Below are positions 49,859 to 57,609 of a stretch of DNA of 64,000 nucleotides, one piece after another. Source of the stretch: Candidatus Contubernalis alkalaceticus. GTDB taxonomy: Bacteria > Bacillota > Dethiobacteria > SKNC01. Each line of letters begins with the position of its first letter. The stretch's first letter is position 1. The notes below the pieces were generated by a model that worked only from the letters and a program-made list of their open reading frames with translations, did not search any database and was not told where the DNA came from. The stretch spans positions 1,196,001-1,260,000 of the forward strand of contig NZ_CP054699.1 in the NCBI RefSeq assembly GCF_022558445.1. Direction: 5' to 3'. Both the position numbers and the translations under genes were made by a program.

Positions 49859-50752
49859 ATGAAGAGCATCCCAATAGGCTTAAAAGATTTTCATTATGCC
49901 GTGATGGATGATGTGGAAGCAGAATCGTATGAGGCTCCGGCCCATATTCCAGGCAGCATAACAGCAAATGTTTCCCCTACAACAAACAGCAGCACGCTAT
50001 ATGCGGACGATATAGCCTATGACATGGCTACATCGCTGGGAGACATAGCGCTTTCGCTTAACCTCGCTGACATTCCGACTGCGGACTTAGCTGCGTTGCT
50101 GGGGCATGCCATTGATGCGAACGGGGTGCTTATCCGAAGCAAAGAGGATGAGGCGCCCTATGTAGCGATAGGGTACAAACGAAAGATGGCAAACCACAAA
50201 TATCGATATGTCTGGTTACTGAAAGGTAAATTTAGGCTGGAAGAGCAAAATGCAAACACAAAAACAGAGCAAGCATCATATCAGACCACGACAATTAACG
50301 CAACCTTTTTACCACGGGAAACAGATGGAGATTGGCAATCAGTAGTCAACGAAGGAGATCCCGGGGTGTCGCAAGCAGTTCTTGACGACTGGTTCGATGC
50401 GGTTTATTTGAAAGATGCTGATGAAGTGCCGCCGACTGTTGTAACTGTTGTTCCTGCGAATTTAGCCAATAATGTTGAAGTAGGCACCCAGGTAACCTGG
50501 ACATTCAGTGAGCCTATCAGGACCAACACAATTAACTCTGGTAATTTTATGCTTCTGGATTCTAGCATGGAGCAAGTGGCCGGTGCACTGGACTATAATT
50601 CTGCCGCAACCGTTGTTACCCTTACCCCAGCAGGCGATCTCGGAAACGATGAAACCTATACCACCATTGTTACCACCGGCGTGAAGGACGTAGCCGGCAA
50701 TTCCCTGGAAGCACCCAAGATTACCACATTTATTACTGAATTAGGAACTTAG
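49859..50752 (+). CDS. Major tail protein with C-terminal Ig-like domain
   Basis: 297 residues after AAGGAAGGTGA. Residues 1-185 are the tube-forming domain (IGLKDFHYAVMDDVEAESYE; YVAIGYKRKMANHKYRYVWL). Residues ~195-297 form a Big_5/Ig-like module (PANLANNVEVGTQVTWTFSE; NDETYTTIVTTGVKDVAGNS) displayed on the tail surface. A strong terminator follows. Confidence 0.9.
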   Translation: MKSIPIGLKDFHYAVMDDVEAESYEAPAHIPGSITANVSPTTNSSTLYADDIAYDMATSLGDIALSLNLADIPTADLAALLGHAIDANGVLIRSKEDEAPYVAIGYKRKMANHKYRYVWLLKGKFRLEEQNANTKTEQASYQTTTINATFLPRETDGDWQSVVNEGDPGVSQAVLDDWFDAVYLKDADEVPPTVVTVVPANLANNVEVGTQVTWTFSEPIRTNTINSGNFMLLDSSMEQVAGALDYNSAATVVTLTPAGDLGNDETYTTIVTTGVKDVAGNSLEAPKITTFITELGT

Positions 50753-50777
50753 AACTTGGACATAGATGCAGTTAAGG

Positions 50778-50807
50778 GAGAGGGGCTTCGGGCCCCTCTC
50801 TTTATTT
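50778..50807 (+). terminator. Terminator after the major tail protein gene
   Basis: 9-bp stem GAGAGGGGC/GCCCCTCTC with loop TTCGG, then TTTATTTT. Such partial terminators after capsid or tail-tube genes set stoichiometry. Confidence 0.9.
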
Positions 50808-50982
50808 TACATTTAGAGCAGCGGTGTGATGTCAAGTAGTTAACTGGAAATTATTTAAGAAATTCACTGTTGTTAAGGGGGTGCTTGCTCAAAAAAGGCA
50901 TCACTTAACTAAGCCACCCAAATTAACAGTACTAAAATTACATTAACGGTAAATTATGGGTGGATGGAATCGCAGCTAATCT

Positions 50983-52233
50983 TTATAATATTTCTTGTTG
51001 GTTTCCTCCTCTCGGTTGGTAGAGTTGGTTCGTCTTTAGCAGATGAAAGACCAACCGTACCAGTTTACGTGCTGTAAGAGCAAGGGCCCGTTTATGGGCG
51101 AACTGTTTCGGCTCTGCCTTTTTCTTGGCATAATACTCTGCAAAAACAGGGTCGTGCACCCGAACACTGTTAGCCGCCTCCATTAAGTAATATCGCAAAT
51201 AGCGGTTACCAGAGTGAATTAGCCGTGTTTGGCTGGCCGTAAAGTTTCCCGATTGATTCTCAGTCCAGGCAATGCCAGCATGCTTAGCCAACTGCTTATG
51301 GCTGGCAAACTGGTGGATGTCACCAATTTCAGCCAAGATACCAGAAGAAAAGATAGGACCGATCCCCGGGACAGAATCTAGAGTTTGAGGAATCGTTTTT
51401 AAATGGTCTTCGATAGCCTTTTTTATAGACTTAATCTGTTCCTGAATTGTCCGAATGACCCGAATACTGGAGGCCATAGCCAGGTTAACAGAATCAGCCA
51501 TAGCCTTAGATAATCGGTAAGAAGAACGAGCTGCTTTCTGTAATTCCTTAGCCACAGATTGAGGATCATCAAATCGATTTTTACCATGCTGGATTAAAAA
51601 TTCCACCAGCTGGTCCACAGAGATTTCTGCTAAAGTTTCTGAGGATTCAAACTCCTCCATGACGGCCAAAGAAGTTGCCGACAGCTTGTTTTCAAAAACA
51701 AGCGTGTAATCGCTGCATTTTAAATACAGGTTGGTCATAAGGAAATTACTTTCTCTTACCAGTGCCTTCATGAGATGGTACCTGGTCCGGGTCAGCCGCT
51801 GCAGTGCCATCATCGGTTCACTCCAGGTGAAGGGATGAGGTAAGTGGCCGGACCGAACCTTGGCGGCAATATACCAGGCATCCACCCGGTCATTTTTAGG
51901 GGGGGAAAGGAAATGAGACTTTTTATACTCCTTAATTAGGCTCGGGTTAAACATATAGACTTTAACATTAGAGCACCCAAAATCTAAATGCCGATGTAAG
52001 TATATGGCGGCGTGAGTCGAGTAGCAGCCGGTATGTTCCAGTCCAAAACGAATTTCATCAAAACTATGCTTATCTACCAGCTGATTAATCCGTTTCTGCA
52101 GCTCCATGATACCGGGTCGGTTATTTAGAACAGTAAAGCGGCATAAAGCTCGTTTCTCTTCTTCATCGGTTAAACAGCATACTACATTTTCCTTGCTGCT
52201 TACATCAATACCGACAAACAAAGGTATAGTCAT
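50983..52233 (-). CDS. IS110-family transposase (DEDD recombinase)
   Basis: 416 residues from ATG 52233 (AAGGAGGTGA 9 bases upstream). The N-terminal RuvC-like DEDD domain has Asp in PLFVGIDVSSKENVVC, Glu in IRFGLEHTGCYS and the Asp pair in PPKNDRVDAWYIAAKV. The C-terminal Transposase_20 domain has LDSVPGIGPIFSSGILAEIG and TRLIHSGNRYLRYYLMEAAN with the conserved serine. IS110 enzymes are guided by a bridge RNA made from the noncoding end. The gene looks intact and runs against the phage late operon. Confidence 0.96.
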   Translation of the reverse strand: MTIPLFVGIDVSSKENVVCCLTDEEEKRALCRFTVLNNRPGIMELQKRINQLVDKHSFDEIRFGLEHTGCYSTHAAIYLHRHLDFGCSNVKVYMFNPSLIKEYKKSHFLSPPKNDRVDAWYIAAKVRSGHLPHPFTWSEPMMALQRLTRTRYHLMKALVRESNFLMTNLYLKCSDYTLVFENKLSATSLAVMEEFESSETLAEISVDQLVEFLIQHGKNRFDDPQSVAKELQKAARSSYRLSKAMADSVNLAMASSIRVIRTIQEQIKSIKKAIEDHLKTIPQTLDSVPGIGPIFSSGILAEIGDIHQFASHKQLAKHAGIAWTENQSGNFTASQTRLIHSGNRYLRYYLMEAANSVRVHDPVFAEYYAKKKAEPKQFAHKRALALTARKLVRLVFHLLKTNQLYQPRGGNQQEIL

Positions 52234-52270
52234 CGTTGTTTCACCTCCTTAAGAAAAAGGATGTGATGTC

Positions 52271-52537
52271 TACAGTCCTGGGATGTCCCTGGGAAACCCA
52301 TGAACGACAGCCTTGCGAGCTATTGGAATACACCGGTTCCCCTCGGTGCACTGGTCTCCCTCTGCTGGCAGGAGAGAGGGGCAACCGGGAAACAGTCAGC
52401 GTGTTGGTCTATAACATGGGGCCAGGGGAACACTCTAAAAAAGGAAGACACCCGATAACGGGGCAACGGGAGGAGATTGAACATTCCCTTGGTAGACACC
52501 TATGGCTATATTTTCCCAAAGACATCCCAGGACTGTA
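52271..52537 (-). ncRNA. Structured IS110 end, long-range inverted repeat (bridge-RNA candidate 1)
   Basis: TACAGTCCTGGGATGTC (52271-52287) is perfectly complementary to GACATCCCAGGACTGTA (52521-52537), 233 bases apart, immediately upstream of the transposase. The enclosed DNA holds further hairpins (CACCGG..TCGGTG near 52331, CCCTCTGCTGG..AGAGAGGG near 52367). It could be the bridge RNA or its precursor. Confidence 0.5.
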
Positions 52538-52593
52538 AACCCTATTTTCAAATTATTTTGATATGATAAGCGGAAACGTATTGTTTGATAGGC

Positions 52594-52698
52594 TTGTGAA
52601 TATGCCGCAGTTGTGGATTCTGATGGATAACTCTTCGAGTTACCCACAGACCCCACGAACTGCTTGGACAACACTTCGCGTTGACCACATATTCACAA
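52594..52698 (-). ncRNA. Compact folded RNA at IS110 end (bridge-RNA candidate 2)
   Basis: TTGTGAATATG (52594-52604) pairs with CATATTCACAA (52688-52698). Inside, TAACTC/GAGTTA forms a tight TTC-loop hairpin and CAAC/GTTG a second one. A ~105-base two-loop RNA distal to the transposase start is the layout described for IS110 bridge RNAs. Confidence 0.5.
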
Positions 52699-52863
52699 CC
52701 CCTACTACTAATTTTTTTAATCCTTTTTAAAAAGATCATAAGTACTTTAGATAACAATAAATTTGATTCTGTATAAAGTTTTCAAAGAACAAATGAGCAC
52801 CATACGAACTGGAAATTTACGTCCAAATCGTCTGCTGCTCATAGTATACAAGGAGGATGACTT

Positions 52864-53220
52864 ATGGAAATAACGCTACGTGTTGACAACGAAGAGAAAA
52901 CCTTTATCCAGCCCTTTGTGTCCGCTCGGATCTTACGCAGGACATTTGAATACGATAAAAAATTTCAAGAACTACTGGAAGCCGGGGCAGAGAATTTTGA
53001 GAACTACGATCGCATCAAAGACCTTGAGCTTGCAGCGGAGTATGTCTCAGAAGTTTTTAATAATCAGTTTACGGCTGAACAATTTCTTGACGGTGTTGAA
53101 TCTTATAAAGCTGTGCCGGAATATACCCGGATTAAAAGATTGGTTCAAACCGGCAGAGAAGAGGCTTTTGGAGTGACCAAAACTGACAATGAGGAAGGTA
53201 AGCCTGACCCAAACGTATAG
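52864..53220 (+). CDS. Tail assembly chaperone G
   Basis: 118 residues after AAGGAGGATGA. ITLRVDNEEKTFIQPFVSAR, LEAGAENFENYDRIKDLEL, YVSEVFNNQFTAEQFLDGVE match the Gram-positive gpG-like chaperone that coats the tape measure before tube polymerisation. The gene ends in a programmed -1 frameshift signal leading to the T domain. Confidence 0.88.
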   Translation: MEITLRVDNEEKTFIQPFVSARILRRTFEYDKKFQELLEAGAENFENYDRIKDLELAAEYVSEVFNNQFTAEQFLDGVESYKAVPEYTRIKRLVQTGREEAFGVTKTDNEEGKPDPNV

Positions 53221-53240
53221 AGGGGGACACTGCAGCCCCC
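53208..53240 (+). promoter_or_regulatory. Programmed -1 frameshift signal (gpG to gpGT)
   Basis: In the G frame the last codons are C-CCA-AAC-GTA-TAG: the heptamer CCCAAAC (53208-53214) has the X-XXY-YYZ form. Seven bases later GGGGG (53222-53226) can pair with CCCCC (53236-53240). After slipping, the -1 frame is open (CGT ATA GAG GGG) into the next gene; the only upstream stop in that frame is a TGA at 53205, just before the slip site. Confidence 0.9.
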
Positions 53241-53414
53241 ATGGAATGGACTGACTGGATGGAAGAATTTTATCTATCACTTTTAAAGCAAGGATGGACA
53301 TTGACTCAAATTGATGAAATGGACATCTTTTATTATTTTAAGCTGCTTAGACGGACAGAGAAAAAACAGAAAGATGATGATCTGGCCAAGTTTGACAGCC
53401 TTGGGCTGATGTAG
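53241..53414 (+). CDS. Tail assembly chaperone T domain
   Basis: 57 codons from ATG 53241, in the -1 frame relative to G. EWTDWMEEFYLSLLKQGWTL, QIDEMDIFYYFKLLRRTEKK is typical of the T part that binds tube subunits in the gpGT fusion. It has no ribosome site of its own, as expected if it is made only by frameshifting. The fusion would be ~183 residues. Confidence 0.88.
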   Translation: MEWTDWMEEFYLSLLKQGWTLTQIDEMDIFYYFKLLRRTEKKQKDDDLAKFDSLGLM

Positions 53415-53428
53415 GGGGGTGAGCACTT

Positions 53429-56400
53429 ATGGACATTGAAGTTGCTGGTCTGGTTACAAAGCTGGCCATTGACGATTCAGATTTAGAAAAATCTATGGCC
53501 GGCCTCAGCCGGGAAATGAACCTAACCAAGACACAATTCGCCGCCGCTTCATCCGGGCTGAACGATTTTGGCAAAGGCACAGAAGGCCTAAAATTAAAAT
53601 CTGATGCTCTCTCAAAGCAGATGCAGATCCAGGGCACCCGAGTGGCCAAGCTTCAGCAGGAACATGCAAGGGCTGTCCAAGAGAAGGGCCGGGATGCAGT
53701 AGAGACACAAAAGCTTGAGGTAAGGCTCAACAGGGCTGTGGCAGAATACAACAAGTTGGATGCTCAGTTGAGAGCTACAAACGCTGAGTTGGCCCGGCAG
53801 TCATCCGCATGGACAAAAGTGGGCAGCTCTCTTGATGCTGCAGGAACAAGGCTCCAAAATGTTAGCAGGCAAATGGATACAGCGGGCCGGTCCTTAAGCA
53901 GGAATGTTACCGCTCCCGTTATAGCCGGAACCGCTGCTATCGTAAAATTCGGAGCTGATTTTGAAAAATCTATGACCGGTTCTTTGGCCATCATGGGTAA
54001 CGTGTCTGATGAAATGCGAAAAGACATGGAGACGGCCGCTCGGGATGTTGCCAAAACAACTCGTTTTAGCGCTACCGATGCGGCAGAAAGTTATTTTTAC
54101 CTGGCATCTGCCGGGCTAGATGCCACCCAGGCGATAGAAGCAATGCCGAGAGTGGCTGCCTTTGCTCAGGCAGGCGCATTTGATATGGCCCGGGCTACCG
54201 ACCTTTTAACAGACGCACAGAGCGCCCTGGGCCTTTCCGTAGATGATGTTACTCAGAACATGGAGAACATGACCAGGGTATCTGACGTGCTGGTTAAGGG
54301 AAATACCCTGGCAAACGCTGCAGTAGAAGAGTTTGCGCTTTCTCTCACTAATAAAGGTGCCCAGGCACTTACACTTATGAACAAAGAAATTGAAGAAGGC
54401 GTTGCAATCTTGGCAGTATTTGCTGACCAGGGCCTTAAAGGTTCTGAAGCTGGAACCATACTTGCCCGAACCATCGAAGGCATTGAGGAAAGGGCCCGGA
54501 AGAGCTCAAAAGAATTTAAAGCGCTGGGCATTGAAGTTTTTGACGGCCAGGGCGAAATGCGGAATATGGCCGACATTATCTTTGATATGGAGAAGGCCTT
54601 TGCAGGAATGACCACCGAGCAGAGAAGTGCTGAGCTGGCCCAGCTGGGATTCAACGAACGGGCACGGCGCGGGATTTTAACTCTGCTGGGTAGCAGTGAT
54701 GCTCTTCGGGAATACGAGAAGGAGCTGAGAAATGCAGCCGGCACCACAGATGAGGTAGCCTCAAAGCAGATCCAAAATCTTTGGGACCAGCTGGGCCTAC
54801 TGAAGGATAGATTAATTGATTCGGCGTTAACCATGTATGAAACCCTGGGGCCCACCATTACAAACGTGGTAATCCCGATGGTGGAGGAATTAGCAGGGAA
54901 GGTAGAAAGCCTGGCATCATGGTTCGCCAGCCTGGACAAAGAAACGCAGCAAAATATATTTAAGTTTGTTGCGTTGGCCGCAGCTGCTGGGCCTGTACTG
55001 ATGGTCACCAGCAAGTTAACTGGATCAGTGGGGTCACTGGCTAAAATGGCCGGTACTGCTGCTAAATTCATCGGCACAAAAACTGCTGCAACTACGGCAA
55101 TGGCTGCAGCTACCACTACGGCCACGGGCAGCGTAGGTCTTTTTGGTGGAGGGCTGCTGGGAGTACTAGGGCCCGCAGGCCTTGCAGTAGCCGCAATCGC
55201 CGGCATTGGATACGGCGCATACAAACTACATGAACATATGAAGCAGGATGCTATCCCAGCGATAAGGGAGTTTGGAGACGAGGTTTCCGAAACCACCGAG
55301 CTGGCAATAAACAGTTTTTTAGACTTATACGATGAAGCCGATAGAAGCTTAAAGATGCTTGCTTGGTCGGGGACAGAGGTATCTGCTGAAATGGCCGAAA
55401 CCTTAGGCAAGAACTTCGATGATATGTCGGAACAAATAATTGCAGGGCTTGAAAAAAGCCGAGTTGAGGGCATTGCGGCTTTAAAGAAGTTTTTCGCAGA
55501 ATCGTCTGACATAACAGAAGAAGAGCAAGAACAGATGCTCAATGCTCTGGAAGAGGGCTACGAAAACCGGAAGGGAATCATCGAAGAGCAAAGTGCACGT
55601 ATCCTGGAGATATTGGAAAACGCATCGAACGAAAACCGCGGACTGACCCGTGAAGAGCAGAGGGAGATTGACCAAATCAGGCAGGATATGAAGGAAGTTG
55701 CAATCGGAGCACTTTCTGAGACCGAGCTGGAACAAAGAGCAATCCTGGAGCGCATGAGGGCAGAAGGTGAAATTCAGACCGCGAGGCAGGCTGCAGCGGT
55801 GGTGGCAAACAGCATTGAGCAGCGGGACAAGTCCGTTGCGGAAGCTGAAAGGCAATACCAGGAAACTGTAAAGCAGATTATATTCATGCGCGATGATTTA
55901 GGGGAAATCACAGACGAAACGGCTACCAGAATGATTCGTGGAGCTAAGACCCAGCGCGATGGAGTAGTAGCAGAAGTCGAGAGGATGCACGGCACAATAG
56001 TAACTGAAGCACAAAATAATTCCCGGGCACACCTAAATGAAGTGGACTGGCATACAGGCCAGGTTTTATCGAAATGGCAGGTATTGCGGAAACGACTGGA
56101 AGGGGTTTTAAGTAATATAAGTTTTGGGGGTATGCCTCAGTATTATCCAATGCCGTCCTTTGACACCGGCGGTACCGTCCCAGGCCCTATCGGTTCACCT
56201 CAGATAATTATGGCCCATGGTGGGGAGACGATACTTCCAACGCACAAGCCGGAATACCAACATCTCGCAACGCAAAAAACAGAAGCTACTATTCGGCATG
56301 AAATAGATTTATCCAATGTCCCGCCTCATGTTAGCGAAAAAAATCTGAAAGTATTTTTATTAAAAGTTTTGAAGGACCCGACTGTAGCGCGAATTATAGA

Positions 56401-56458
56401 CCAGTCCTTTTCAGGGAGCATTTCTGACGGTGGCCGTCCAAAGGGGGTATTTGCGTGA
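53429..56458 (+). CDS. Tape measure protein, TP901 type
   Basis: 1009 residues. The N-terminal coiled coil (LEKSMAGLSREMNLTKTQFA; SSLDAAGTRLQNVSRQMDTA) precedes the TP901 core (FGADFEKSMTGSLAIMGNVS; ATDAAESYFYLASAGLDATQ; GTILARTIEGIEERARKSSK). Hydrophobic helices follow at ~505-600 (VALAAAAGPVLMVTSKL; GGGLLGVLGPAGLAVAAIAG), then more coiled coil and a GGTVPGPIGSPQIIMAHGGE tail seen in many tape measures. It sets tail length, here predicting a tail of ordinary siphovirus length. Confidence 0.95.
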   Translation: MDIEVAGLVTKLAIDDSDLEKSMAGLSREMNLTKTQFAAASSGLNDFGKGTEGLKLKSDALSKQMQIQGTRVAKLQQEHARAVQEKGRDAVETQKLEVRLNRAVAEYNKLDAQLRATNAELARQSSAWTKVGSSLDAAGTRLQNVSRQMDTAGRSLSRNVTAPVIAGTAAIVKFGADFEKSMTGSLAIMGNVSDEMRKDMETAARDVAKTTRFSATDAAESYFYLASAGLDATQAIEAMPRVAAFAQAGAFDMARATDLLTDAQSALGLSVDDVTQNMENMTRVSDVLVKGNTLANAAVEEFALSLTNKGAQALTLMNKEIEEGVAILAVFADQGLKGSEAGTILARTIEGIEERARKSSKEFKALGIEVFDGQGEMRNMADIIFDMEKAFAGMTTEQRSAELAQLGFNERARRGILTLLGSSDALREYEKELRNAAGTTDEVASKQIQNLWDQLGLLKDRLIDSALTMYETLGPTITNVVIPMVEELAGKVESLASWFASLDKETQQNIFKFVALAAAAGPVLMVTSKLTGSVGSLAKMAGTAAKFIGTKTAATTAMAAATTTATGSVGLFGGGLLGVLGPAGLAVAAIAGIGYGAYKLHEHMKQDAIPAIREFGDEVSETTELAINSFLDLYDEADRSLKMLAWSGTEVSAEMAETLGKNFDDMSEQIIAGLEKSRVEGIAALKKFFAESSDITEEEQEQMLNALEEGYENRKGIIEEQSARILEILENASNENRGLTREEQREIDQIRQDMKEVAIGALSETELEQRAILERMRAEGEIQTARQAAAVVANSIEQRDKSVAEAERQYQETVKQIIFMRDDLGEITDETATRMIRGAKTQRDGVVAEVERMHGTIVTEAQNNSRAHLNEVDWHTGQVLSKWQVLRKRLEGVLSNISFGGMPQYYPMPSFDTGGTVPGPIGSPQIIMAHGGETILPTHKPEYQHLATQKTEATIRHEIDLSNVPPHVSEKNLKVFLLKVLKDPTVARIIDQSFSGSISDGGRPKGVFA

Positions 56459-57309
56459 GAACAGTAAGCTACAACGGAATATTGAATACGGATCCTGCCT
56501 TTGGCAGGACAGTACTGCAGAGCATTGACCGACCCGTTTCCCCGGGAGGGGAGGTTCGATTGCTTTATATTCATGGCCTTGATGGCGCATTGTTCCAGGG
56601 CTATGACGGTCACCCCGCTGTAGTCGGCTTTGAAATAGCAGTCAGGGGCAAAACCTATGAGGAGCGAGCAGGGTATGTACGCAACATCGCCTCATGGTTG
56701 GATACCAAGCAACCTGGACCGTTGATTTTTAGTGATGAGCCGGACAAAAGGTATATGGCTGTGCTGGTCTCAGAAATACGCATGGCAGAAATAGTAAAGC
56801 ATGGTGTTATGCGGGTATTGATGATGGACCCATCCAGGCATGCGGTGGGGATTCAAGCAAAGACCACTCCCCGCACTGGTGTTAATTCCGGCACAGCTGA
56901 TACCCCCTGTATTATCTCTGCCCAAGTATGGGACCACGCATATGACCTGGACGCCGAAGTGGATTTGGACCATGAAGTAGATTTGGACTACGAGTTTGAC
57001 CTGGATGCCCCGGTCTGGGAGCTTTTTGATTATTTGCTGGGTGTAAGCAGTCAGGGCGTTTTAGACACTGCCAGCTTCACGGCAACCTCGCAGGCCGGAG
57101 GATTTGTTTCGATTATCCAAGACCTGGGGGCAGGAGATAGCATATACATTGATACCTCAAGGCGGTTAGTGCTGGTAAATGACGTAGATGCGCGACCCCA
57201 TGTGACATTTACGTCTACGTTTTTTAAGCTCCCGCCTGGGGGTTTTTCGATTACTCCGGAGCCGGATATCGTTGATTTATCCGTTACCTTCCGGGAAAAA
57301 TTTAAATAA
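56455..57309 (+). CDS. Distal tail protein (Dit-like)
   Basis: 284 residues from GTG 56455, overlapping the tape measure by 4 bases. TVLQSIDRPVSPGGEVRLLY, YDGHPAVVGFEIAVRGKTYE and KQPGPLIFSDEPDKRYMAVL match the Sipho_tail/Dit N-terminal domain that forms the hub of the tail tip. A repeated acidic stretch (DLDAEVDLDHEVDLDYEFDL) separates it from the C-terminal galectin-like part. Confidence 0.9.
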   Translation: MRTVSYNGILNTDPAFGRTVLQSIDRPVSPGGEVRLLYIHGLDGALFQGYDGHPAVVGFEIAVRGKTYEERAGYVRNIASWLDTKQPGPLIFSDEPDKRYMAVLVSEIRMAEIVKHGVMRVLMMDPSRHAVGIQAKTTPRTGVNSGTADTPCIISAQVWDHAYDLDAEVDLDHEVDLDYEFDLDAPVWELFDYLLGVSSQGVLDTASFTATSQAGGFVSIIQDLGAGDSIYIDTSRRLVLVNDVDARPHVTFTSTFFKLPPGGFSITPEPDIVDLSVTFREKFK

Positions 57310-57327
57310 TAATTAGGAGTGATTTGC

Positions 57328-57609
57328 ATGAGCTTAACTCCGCTTCTTAGACAAATTGTGACTGATGCGGTGGAGAATATCCGGCGTTTCAGGGTAGCAA
57401 TAACCAAACCCGACGGGACGGAGATATTTACCGAAACCGACCCGGGGCATATGCAATTAATGGGGAATATTCCTGAGTATGGGCCTTGGCTACATTCTGA
57501 CCCTGAACCGACACCCGATTTTGACAGGGCGTTAGGGATAAGAGTGAACGCAGACCATACATTGACAGTGTTGTATTGGAACGGAACTGCATGGGTGGAG
57601 GTGGTATAG
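57328..57609 (+). CDS. Small tail-tip protein
   Basis: 93 residues from ATG 57328 (AGGAGTGA). LTPLLRQIVTDAVENIRRFR then ITKPDGTEIFTETDPGHMQL and TVLYWNGTAWVEVV. It lies between Dit and a fibre-like gene. The function is unknown, probably structural. Confidence 0.65.
   Translation: MSLTPLLRQIVTDAVENIRRFRVAITKPDGTEIFTETDPGHMQLMGNIPEYGPWLHSDPEPTPDFDRALGIRVNADHTLTVLYWNGTAWVEVV

Larger units (their letters stand above)
50820..52840 (-). mobile_element. IS110-family element inserted in the tail operon
   Basis: The segment between the terminator after the major tail gene and the tail-chaperone gene contains an IS110 transposase in the opposite orientation plus a ~600-bp structured noncoding end. 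Typical phages have these two tail genes nearly adjacent. IS110 elements lack inverted terminal repeats and duplicate little or no target, so exact ends cannot be read; the limits given are approximate. Confidence 0.7.

Noticed and set aside
54253-55542. A 429-codon minus-strand open frame
   Set aside because: It lies entirely opposite the tape measure gene and its translation is serine/alanine-rich as expected from antisense of coiled-coil codons. No ribosome site or family match.
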